DNA of 35,123 nucleotides, taken from Dehalococcoidales bacterium (lineage in GTDB: Bacteria > Chloroflexota > Dehalococcoidia > Dehalococcoidales > UBA1222). The stretch spans positions 1 to 35,123 of the forward strand of contig JAEEOC010000005.1 in assembly GCA_016284035.1 (NCBI GenBank). Reading direction: 5' to 3'. Position numbers and translations under genes: made by a program. Each line of letters starts with the position of its first letter. The first letter of the stretch is position 1. The notes beneath the pieces were generated by a model. It worked only from the letters and a program-made list of their open reading frames with translations. It searched no databases and was not told where the DNA came from. Shown here piece by piece: positions 16,581 through 22,608 of this stretch.

Positions 16581-17799
16581 TACGGTTTGGTGTAGGTGTC
16601 ATTTTTTCAGAAAAAGCGTAATAGTCATTGACCAGACTCTTATACCCAAGAGCCTTGAGATCTTCGTAGCGTGCATTGAAACGGGATTTTTTCCTTGTGC
16701 CGGAATACAGGAAACGGATGCAGTCCTGGGCATAGAGATCGATGGCATGCAAACTTTCTGTAGTGTTGATCACGGAGAAGAACCAATAACTCCAGGTCAG
16801 CTCGTTATCACCGGCATTCTCCATGAGTTTCCGGTTGAATACTCTGATGAATGCCCTGGCGGCTCTCTCCCCGTCTTCATCGTGGCGGTCGCTCCAGCGC
16901 CGGAGGGCCCGGGCTTTCCTGCGCATCTTCTTCTTGAGTTTCATCAGTGTCACGGGAGCGATATCGATGACACCGTCCTTTTCGCAGAATCCCAGGAAGG
17001 TCCATCCTTCATCCGGTGTCGAGAATAACTCTTTGTCCGGATTAACTGAGAGACCTTTGGCAGCCAGAAGCTCTTTTATCTTGGCGGCATAGGATTCAGT
17101 TTCTTCTCTGGTTTTTCCGAAGACGATGATGTCATCTGAATATCTGGCGTAGGGGATCCTTGAAGATTCGAACCATTCATCCATGTCTTTCAGATAGAGA
17201 TTGGCGTAGAAAGCTGCCAGAGGCGTACCTGCCATGATGCCTTTTTCTTCGCAGATGATCTTTCCGCGGTCGGAGACTTCCTCTTTTTTCAGCAGTGCCG
17301 ACAGAAACTCATATAACGGAGCATCGTCCGAAAGTGTTTCCTTCAGGATCGGAAGAAATCTTTCGATGGGTATTGAATTGAAGTAGTTGCTGATATCGAC
17401 TTTATAGGAATACATCCCGCGTATCCCGGGGATGCCGGTAAGTCTCCGTATGGCGTCCTTGGCGGTCTTGCCGGGACGGAAAGAATAGAGATTAGCGGAG
17501 AATATCCCGTCGTACTTCCTTAATAACAGATATGTAAGGAGCTTCAGGACCGTCGTTTCGTCCTTGGGATAGATGTAGACGATACGTTTCTTTTTGGTGT
17601 CGATCTTGCTGATGACGGCTCTTCTCGGAAGCGGGAACGAAGCGGCATCGGACGTCTCATCGCAGACGGGAAGGTATCTTTCATTGTCGATGAACGATCT
17701 GAGCTCTTTGGTATACTGTTTGGGACAGACCAAAGACGTCTTATATTCGTAAAATGCTTCCCAGCGGGCGGGATCTTTAAGCTCTGCGAGCAGGGTCAT
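16564..17799 (-). CDS. Stand-alone reverse transcriptase (group II-like / unclassified RT)
   Basis: A 411-residue RNA-directed DNA polymerase. Finger and palm motifs are in order: KRIVYIYP (about residues 71-78), YSFRPGKTAKDAI (105-117, as in group II intron RTs), KVDISNYFNSIP with catalytic Asp135, GIMAGTPLAAFYANLYL (187-203, replacing the usual QGxPxSP), YSDD at 220-223 with catalytic Asp222 and Asp223, NPDKE (253-257) and GWTFLGF (265-271). About 140 further residues form a basic thumb-like region. There is no endonuclease, maturase zinc, protease or integrase domain. Retron-specific NAxxH and VTG are not seen. AGAAAGG precedes the ATG by seven bases. Directly upstream is a structured RNA element. 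I recall similar chromosomal RTs in gut Clostridia but cannot assign a class. A defence or RNA-templated DNA role is inference. Confidence 0.9.
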   Translation of the reverse strand: MTLLAELKDPARWEAFYEYKTSLVCPKQYTKELRSFIDNERYLPVCDETSDAASFPLPRRAVISKIDTKKKRIVYIYPKDETTVLKLLTYLLLRKYDGIFSANLYSFRPGKTAKDAIRRLTGIPGIRGMYSYKVDISNYFNSIPIERFLPILKETLSDDAPLYEFLSALLKKEEVSDRGKIICEEKGIMAGTPLAAFYANLYLKDMDEWFESSRIPYARYSDDIIVFGKTREETESYAAKIKELLAAKGLSVNPDKELFSTPDEGWTFLGFCEKDGVIDIAPVTLMKLKKKMRRKARALRRWSDRHDEDGERAARAFIRVFNRKLMENAGDNELTWSYWFFSVINTTESLHAIDLYAQDCIRFLYSGTRKKSRFNARYEDLKALGYKSLVNDYYAFSEKMTPTPNRKDIRS

Positions 17800-17813
17800 G
17801 CAGCTACCTTTCT

Positions 17814-17957
17814 AAAAAAAATAAAGGCAGGATGAGAAATCATTAAAGTCCGGAATGTTCCGGAGTGTACCAGACCGTACACGAACAACTGCCTGCGAAG
17901 TTGTTTTTGCGTTCGTGCCGGGCCCGCCGCAGGCGCTAAGCGTTCTCATTCTGCCTT
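17814..17957 (-). ncRNA. Candidate structured ncRNA paired with the reverse transcriptase (retron msr-msd-like layout)
   Basis: In minus-strand sense, a 15-position inverted repeat (17957-17943 with 17838-17824) closes the element: 14 Watson-Crick pairs and one A.C mismatch. Just inside the first arm is CGCTTAGCG, close to the TTAGCG that holds the branching G in retron Ec86. Then come GCCTGCG (17934-17928), complementary to CGCAGGC in the 8-base loop of a hairpin with stem AACAACT/AGTTGTT (17905-17899 with 17890-17884); CACGAAC/GTTCGTG is a competing or extending stem. Next is a perfect 6-bp hairpin GTGTAC/GTACAC (17882-17865) and a 6-bp hairpin TCCGGA/TCCGGA (17864-17849). Eight T follow the closing stem (17821-17814), a possible terminator. 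The RT ATG is 15 bases further on. Existence as a transcript is inferred. Confidence 0.6.
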
Positions 17958-17972
17958 GCAGAAAAGCCGATG

Positions 17973-18530
17973 TTAACCTTCCAGTGCTTTTCGAGTCCTG
18001 TCGATCACATAGGATTTGGTGTTCCACCAGCCATCTACGTCAGTATAGTAGCGCAGGTAGGGGATACCTGCATCGATGGTATCTCTGCGGAGCTTCTTGG
18101 CGCCGGACTTCTTCTTGAGGAGTTCGACCACGAGTGCTTTCCTGCCGAGAGAATAGAATGTGAAGAGATATCCTTCATATTCGGTATTGAATCCCGCTTC
18201 GATGGAATACTTACCGGAGAAGTTCTCGTCAAAGATCTTCTTGAAGTACTCATGTGGTTTGCCGTTGAAGTTGAACTGGTTTTCTTCATCGGGCATCTCT
18301 TCGCCCCAGGATACGCCGGACTTAGGTCGGTCGTCGTCGTAACTGTCGTTCTTCTTTTCTTCGACTTTGAACATATCCTTCAAAGGATCGCTGGCTTCTG
18401 CAGGTTTGGCTGAAGCTTCATTCTTTTTCACTTCGATGCCGGCATCCTTCATTGCTTTCTCAAACTCATTGAACTGCTGCTTGAGTTCATCCAGTTTGGC
18501 ATCGCCGAAAAGTTTGTCGAATAGACCCAT
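17973..18530 (-). CDS. Hypothetical protein with possible PD-(D/E)XK-like C-terminal fold
   Basis: The 185-residue protein begins MGLFDKLFGDAKLDELK, a helical N-terminal part, followed by a charged Lys/Glu/Asp linker (about residues 40-85) and a compact C-terminal domain (about 90-185). That domain ends GIPYLRYYTDVDGWWNT and YVIDRTRKAL, and with ALVVELLKKKSG before it resembles the strand-helix-strand end of small nuclease-fold proteins of Clostridia; the catalytic Asp is not evident, so it may be inactive. The ATG at 18530 is chosen because AGGAGG lies six bases upstream; an upstream ATG at 18605 would lie before the predicted transcription start. It ends only 15 bases before the RNA element and points the same way, so it may be part of the reverse transcriptase locus. 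Confidence 0.75.
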   Translation of the reverse strand: MGLFDKLFGDAKLDELKQQFNEFEKAMKDAGIEVKKNEASAKPAEASDPLKDMFKVEEKKNDSYDDDRPKSGVSWGEEMPDEENQFNFNGKPHEYFKKIFDENFSGKYSIEAGFNTEYEGYLFTFYSLGRKALVVELLKKKSGAKKLRRDTIDAGIPYLRYYTDVDGWWNTKSYVIDRTRKALEG

Positions 18531-18595
18531 ATCATCCTCCTGATAGACCGTGTCCATGAGAGGTGTTAGCGGAAGGACGTGATTGTTTTGCCAGT

Positions 18596-18624
18596 ATTCT
18601 ATCACCCGCTATAGTGCATAACAA
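18596..18624 (-). promoter_or_regulatory. Candidate promoter of the unknown gene / RNA element / reverse transcriptase unit
   Basis: On the minus strand TTGTTA (18619-18624) and TAGAAT (18596-18601) are 17 bases apart. The start would be near 18589, giving a leader of about 60 bases that ends in AGGAGG before the ATG at 18530. No terminator is visible between this gene and the RNA element, so one transcript could cover all three. Confidence 0.5.
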
Positions 18625-18711
18625 TCACTACATTATTGGTATTACTTTAATATCTATGCCAAAAATGGTATCTTTTATTCTGTTCATCAAGCATAGATTG
18701 GAATAGTTATC

Positions 18712-19638
18712 ATGTATTACGACAATATCCTTCAGGCAGTCGGCCATACACCAATGGTCAAACTTCAGAGAATGGTCTCGCCCGAGATGGCTGATGTCAT
18801 CGTCAAATACGAGGGCCTCAATGTCGGCGGTTCGATCAAGACCAGAACTGCGCTGAACATGATCGAAGAGGCTGAACGCAAAGGTCTCATCAAAAAGGAT
18901 ACTGTCATCGTTGAGCCTACCAGCGGCAATCAGGGCATCGGTCTGGCATTGGTGGGTGCTGTCAAAGGATACCGCACTGTCATCGTCATGCCTGATTCCG
19001 TCAGCAGCGAACGAAAGTTCCTCATGGAACATTATGGTGCAGAGGTCATCCTCGTACATGATGACGGCAACATCGGCGAATGCATGGAGAACTGTCTCAA
19101 GACAGCTATGAAGATGGCAGAAGAAGATCCCAAGGTCTATGTACCTCAGCAGTTTTCGAATCCTGACAATCCTCTTGCTCATAAGCATCACACTGCTCTT
19201 GAGATCATGGAACAGATCGCAGGTCCCATCCATGGTTTCTGTGCCGGTGTAGGTACCGGCGGTACTCTTTCCGGTATCGGTGAGGTCTTGAAGGCACAGT
19301 ATCCCGACATCGAGATCTGGGCGGTTGAACCTGAGAATGCTGCGATCCTGGCCGGCGGAACTGTCGGAACTCATCTCCAGATGGGTATCGGCGACGGTAT
19401 CATTCCCGACAATCTCAATCAGAACATCTATTCCAGTGTCTATGTCGTAACCGATGAAGAGGCTATCCAGACTGCCAAGGATCTGGCCAAGAAAGAGGGT
19501 CTCATGTGCGGCATTTCCAGCGGAACTAATGTCGCGGCAGCACTCAGTCTGGCTAAAAAGTTGGGTCCCGGCAAGACTGTTGTTACAATATTACCTGATA
19601 CTGCAGAACGATATTTCAGTACGCCCTTGTTCAAATAG
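18712..19638 (+). CDS. cysK: Cysteine synthase (O-acetylserine sulfhydrylase), PLP enzyme
   Basis: CysK makes L-cysteine from O-acetylserine and sulfide with pyridoxal phosphate. The 308 residues match the family. The PLP lysine is in NVGGSIKTRTA (about residue 44), which differs from the common NPGGSVKDR by having Val for Pro and Thr for Asp; the substrate loop PTSGNQGIGLA and the phosphate-binding GVGTGGTLSGIG are intact, and GISSGTN is near the end. The variant lysine loop leaves cysteine synthase as the best call, with a related beta-substituting enzyme possible. No Shine-Dalgarno is obvious before the ATG; a weak TAGATT at 18694-18699 may be its -10 box. No serine acetyltransferase gene is nearby. 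A tRNA gene follows after 12 bases. Confidence 0.9.
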   Translation: MYYDNILQAVGHTPMVKLQRMVSPEMADVIVKYEGLNVGGSIKTRTALNMIEEAERKGLIKKDTVIVEPTSGNQGIGLALVGAVKGYRTVIVMPDSVSSERKFLMEHYGAEVILVHDDGNIGECMENCLKTAMKMAEEDPKVYVPQQFSNPDNPLAHKHHTALEIMEQIAGPIHGFCAGVGTGGTLSGIGEVLKAQYPDIEIWAVEPENAAILAGGTVGTHLQMGIGDGIIPDNLNQNIYSSVYVVTDEEAIQTAKDLAKKEGLMCGISSGTNVAAALSLAKKLGPGKTVVTILPDTAERYFSTPLFK

Positions 19639-19650
19639 GGCGTGTATCGA

Positions 19651-19726
19651 GCCAGCGTAGCTCAGTTGGTAGAGCAACGGTTTCGTAAACCGTCGGTCAA
19701 GAGTTCAAATCTCTTCGCTGGCTCCA
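19651..19726 (+). tRNA. tRNA-Thr (anticodon CGT)
   Basis: The 76-base gene folds into a full cloverleaf: acceptor GCCAGCG/CGCTGGC, D arm GCTC/GAGC, anticodon stem ACGGT/ACCGT with loop TTCGTAA (anticodon CGT at 19684-19686, reading ACG), and T arm AAGAG/CTCTT with loop TTCAAAT. The CCA end is encoded (19724-19726). It lies 12 bases after cysK in the same direction and is followed by eight T from 19727, so it is probably processed from the cysK transcript or ends there. Confidence 0.97.
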
Positions 19727-19824
19727 TTTTTTTTAGAATTCTTTTTTTCTTTACCTAATTTTTACATTCAGTCGTCTAGAATGTTGGTGAAAGCTTGAAA
19801 AAAACTCTATCCCCTTTACAAAGA

Positions 19825-19863
19825 AAAAAGGTCTGCGGAATCGGAAGTAACGCAGACCTTTTT
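19825..19863. terminator. Bidirectional intrinsic terminator
   Basis: A perfect 13-bp stem (AAAAAGGTCTGCG at 19825-19837 with CGCAGACCTTTTT at 19851-19863) has a 13-base loop and is flanked by A-runs on the left and T-runs on the right. It separates the plus-strand cysK/tRNA-Thr unit from the convergent minus-strand gene ending at 19885 and can serve both. Confidence 0.93.
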
Positions 19864-19884
19864 CTTTTTTCAGTTGTTTAACAG

Positions 19885-20262
19885 CTAGTCTTTTTTCTGT
19901 TTCTCGACGGCAAGTTCGTCAGAGATCCTCTTTGCCATCGCGACGTAGCAACCGACCATGGTGTTGCTTCCCCACTGTTTGGCGGTTTCTTCATCGACTT
20001 CATCGTCGGCTTCGATACCGAACAGTTCGGCCAGTTTTTCGTCGGTGGTGGTATTGTAGGGGCAGTCTTTGGCGATGCACTGATGTCCGGCATCGCAGGT
20101 CCCATCCTCATCGAAATATGTTTCCTGGTTGAAGAGTTTCTTTAAGGGATCGGCGCCGAAAGTCATATATCTGACTTTGTTGCAGAAACCGCAGATAGCG
20201 ATGGAGAAGTTCTGTCCGGACGGCAACTGTAGATCGCGCCATTCTGTGTCGAAAGATTTCAT
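19885..20262 (-). CDS. Hypothetical Cys-rich protein
   Basis: The 125-residue protein is not recognised. It has a CGFC pair near residues 24-27, then a second cluster CDAGHQCIAKDC near 56-67 and one more Cys near 104, enough for a zinc or iron-sulfur site. The middle is acidic (GIEADDEVDEE) and the end basic (EKQKKD). AAGGGGG lies six bases before the ATG. It is a single gene divergent from the GNAT gene, with its own terminator downstream. Metal binding is inferred from Cys spacing alone. Confidence 0.75.
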   Translation of the reverse strand: MKSFDTEWRDLQLPSGQNFSIAICGFCNKVRYMTFGADPLKKLFNQETYFDEDGTCDAGHQCIAKDCPYNTTTDEKLAELFGIEADDEVDEETAKQWGSNTMVGCYVAMAKRISDELAVEKQKKD

Positions 20263-20340
20263 TGATAACCCCCTTGTTAATCTTCCCTGAATGCTATACT
20301 AGCATTTAATATTTCAATCAACAAATGATAGGGGCATTCC

Positions 20341-20820
20341 ATGACTGAAATGAGATTTCGATTTGCTGAAAAGAAAGATGCAGGTCTCGTCCTGGATTTC
20401 ATAAAGGAGCTTGCGGCATACGAGAAGATGGATGATGAGGTCGTCAATACCAAAGAGATGATCGAGGACTGGGTCTTCGACCGTCATTATGCCGAAGTCC
20501 TCTTTGTCATGGAAGATGATAAGGAAGCCGGATTTGCCCTCTTCTTCTATAACTATTCCACTTTTGTCGGACGTGCCGGTCTCTGGCTCGAAGATCTTTT
20601 TGTAAGACCTGATTATCGCGGAAAAGGTTATGGCAAGGCTTTGCTGGAAAAGCTTGCTTCCATTGCAGTAGAGCGCGGATACGGACGTATGGAATGGAAC
20701 TGTCTGGACTGGAACAAGCCCAGTATCGATTTCTATCTCTCAGAGGGTGCGGTCCCGATGGACATCTGGACCACTTACAGACTTACGGGCGATGCCCTTA
20801 AAAAAGCTGGGAACGGTTAG
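20341..20820 (+). CDS. GNAT family N-acetyltransferase (diamine-acetyltransferase-like)
   Basis: The 159 residues form a complete GNAT fold. Motif A, the acetyl-CoA pyrophosphate loop, is VRPDYRGKGYGKALLEKL (RGKGYG), preceded by LWLEDLFV and followed by MEWNCLDWNKPSIDFYLSEGA, the motif B region. This pattern is closest to the spermidine/diamine acetyltransferase branch, but the substrate is not determined. AGGGG precedes the ATG by about eight bases, and a TATACT at 20295-20300 is a likely -10 box. The last 23 bases overlap the end of the convergent ABC ATPase gene, an unusually tight tail-to-tail arrangement. Confidence 0.9.
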   Translation: MTEMRFRFAEKKDAGLVLDFIKELAAYEKMDDEVVNTKEMIEDWVFDRHYAEVLFVMEDDKEAGFALFFYNYSTFVGRAGLWLEDLFVRPDYRGKGYGKALLEKLASIAVERGYGRMEWNCLDWNKPSIDFYLSEGAVPMDIWTTYRLTGDALKKAGNG

Positions 20821-21592
20821 CCGGTTTTCCCAGTAAGTAACCGCCTGAATACTGGACCAGCTCGATCTCACTGTAGATCTTACCGAGTTTCTCTTTGACT
20901 TCTTCGGCTGATGCCGTGCGCATATCCAGTTCATCGATGAGCAGACCGTCATCCACCAGGAAGATCCTGTCGCTGTACTGGATGGCGAAATTGGGGTCAT
21001 GGAGAGTGATTAGACAGGCTTTCTGTTCGCTCTTCACCAGTTCCCTGATACGGTTCAGTACGCGGTGTCTCCTCAGAAAATCGAGGGCGCTGTCGGGTTC
21101 ATCCATGAGCATCACAGGGGTATCCTGTACCAGCGTCCTGGCCAGGATGATCATCTGTTTCTGGCCCTGGCTCAGCTGATTGTACATGCGTTCCTCAAAG
21201 TCCGATACGTTCAGTTTGGCGAGTGCTTCACGTGCCTTGATGCGGTGTTCTTCTCTGGGGGATTCGAGGAGCCCCAGATAAGGATTGGCGCCCATGAGGA
21301 GGACGTCCATCACAGATTTTCCGTGATAGGGACTGCTGACCTGAGGAATGAATGAGATATAGCGGGCCCTTTCATGTTCATTCATCCCGGCGGTATCTTT
21401 GCCTGAGATGATGCATCTGCCTGATGCTTCATTGAGACCGCAGATGCCGCGGAGAAGCGTGGTCTTGCCGCTTCCGTTGAGCCCTAGCAGTGTGCACAGT
21501 TCGCCGCCTGCGATCGAAAAGCTGATGCCTTTCACGATCTCAGTCTTACCGTAGCTGACATGGATGTCCTTGATAGTAAGCAGTTCTTCCAT
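20798..21592 (-). CDS. Metal-chelate (siderophore/heme/cobalamin) ABC importer ATPase
   Basis: This 264-residue ATPase drives a type II ABC importer of the FecCDE/BtuCD class. Walker A GLNGSGKTTL, Q-loop FIPQVSSPYHG, signature LSQGQKQ, Walker B VMLMDEPDSALD and switch His in CLITLHDP are all present. Its ATG overlaps the permease stop (TGATG). The 3' end is odd: it overlaps the convergent GNAT gene, and a terminator hairpin plus T-run lies inside the last codons. The cargo cannot be told from the ATPase. Confidence 0.93.
   Translation of the reverse strand: MEELLTIKDIHVSYGKTEIVKGISFSIAGGELCTLLGLNGSGKTTLLRGICGLNEASGRCIISGKDTAGMNEHERARYISFIPQVSSPYHGKSVMDVLLMGANPYLGLLESPREEHRIKAREALAKLNVSDFEERMYNQLSQGQKQMIILARTLVQDTPVMLMDEPDSALDFLRRHRVLNRIRELVKSEQKACLITLHDPNFAIQYSDRIFLVDDGLLIDELDMRTASAEEVKEKLGKIYSEIELVQYSGGYLLGKPANRSQLF
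20800..20833 (-). terminator. Intrinsic terminator lying inside the 3' end of the ABC ATPase gene
   Basis: On the minus strand CTGGGAA pairs with TTCCCAG (20833-20827 with 20813-20807), extended by CCGG/CCG around the loop CTAA, and is followed by C and six T (20805-20800). The T-run encodes the last two sense codons and runs into the TAA stop (20798-20800). The GNAT stop codon lies in the loop on the other strand. Confidence 0.6.
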
Positions 21593-22608
21593 CAGTTGAG
21601 TCCCTTCTGTTTTACAAGGAAGTAGACCAGGACGGGAACGCCGATCATGGTCGTCAGGATACTGATAGGTATCTCAGCGGTATAGATCGACCTCGCCAGG
21701 ACATCGCCGATGATGAGTATCAGCCCGCCGATGAGAGCTGCCATCACACAGGTAGTGAAATTGTTGCGTTTCATGAGGAGCCTTGCGATATGGGGTGCCA
21801 CGAGACCGATGAAAGTGATGAGACCGGATATCGATATCACGGATGCCACCATGAGAGTGGAGAGGGCCAGGATAACGGTCCTTACGTAAGTAAGCCTGAC
21901 TCCCAGCATCTTGCTCTCATCTTCATTCATGGAGAGCAGCCCGATCTGGTTTCTCAGAAGGATGATGCCGATGAAAGAGATCAGGAAGACGGGCAGGATC
22001 GAGAGAAGCTTATCCAGCGTGACATTGGCAAAACTGCCCATGGTCCAGTATTCGATGGCGGCCAATTCGCCCGCGGGATCGGCATAATACTTCAGGAGCA
22101 TGATGAGTGCCCGCGTGGTGTGGGTCAGTACGATACCGGCCAGGATATAGGTCGCTGTGGTATTGGACGGGGTGGCTTTGACCAGAAGGAGCACCAGCAT
22201 TACGACGACGATGCCGCCGATGAAGGCGCCCAGCTGGATGGATAATGCAGTGCCGCCCAGGAAGACGATGGCGATAGCGCTGCCGAGATTGGCGCCCGGT
22301 GCGACGCCGATGATGTCAGGTGATGCCAGATGATTCTTGAAGATGGTCTGGTAGATGCTGCCGGCAAGTCCTAAGCCGATGCCGGCGATGAAGCTTGCAA
22401 GAACACGAGGAACACGCAGAGTATAAAATACCCTGCGTGTTATCTCTTTTACTTCGCCGCCTGTAAGGATCGCGAAGATGTCTTTCAGTGTTATCGGATA
22501 CTGTCCGATACAGATGGCGATTATGATTGCCGCTATGATCGCGATGCTTATCCCTGCAAAGAGCAGGACGGTCTTATTCTTTTTTGCTTCGTGAAGAAGT
22601 GCTGCCAT
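21592..22608 (-). CDS. FecCD-family ABC importer permease
   Basis: The 338-residue membrane protein has about nine to ten hydrophobic segments and belongs to the FecCD/BtuC family. Typical elements are LRVPRVLASFIAGIGLGLAG near residues 65-85, LASPDIIGVAPGANLG and GLVAPHIARLL with the coupling-helix region near 270. It would act as a homodimer with two ATPase copies. Both ends overlap its neighbours by one base (TAATG with the binding protein, TGATG with the ATPase), so the three genes are coupled. Confidence 0.95.
   Translation of the reverse strand: MAALLHEAKKNKTVLLFAGISIAIIAAIIIAICIGQYPITLKDIFAILTGGEVKEITRRVFYTLRVPRVLASFIAGIGLGLAGSIYQTIFKNHLASPDIIGVAPGANLGSAIAIVFLGGTALSIQLGAFIGGIVVVMLVLLLVKATPSNTTATYILAGIVLTHTTRALIMLLKYYADPAGELAAIEYWTMGSFANVTLDKLLSILPVFLISFIGIILLRNQIGLLSMNEDESKMLGVRLTYVRTVILALSTLMVASVISISGLITFIGLVAPHIARLLMKRNNFTTCVMAALIGGLILIIGDVLARSIYTAEIPISILTTMIGVPVLVYFLVKQKGLN

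Noticed and set aside
16564-17799. Canonical retron reverse transcriptase
   Set aside because: The upstream RNA looks retron-like, but the protein shows no NAxxH or VTG element and has group II-like motifs, so I do not call it a standard retron.
16539-17957. Group II intron
   Set aside because: The RT has no maturase-zinc or endonuclease tail, only 25 bases separate it from the next gene, and no domain V-like hairpin is visible there.
16564-18530. Diversity-generating retroelement
   Set aside because: No template/variable repeat pair with A-to-N differences was seen, no variable C-type lectin target gene is near, and the RT lacks the usual SQ variant of motif 4.
19651-19740. tRNA-Thr as an attachment site of an integrated element
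   Set aside because: No integrase and no repeat of the tRNA 3' end were found nearby, and the flanking genes look like core genome.
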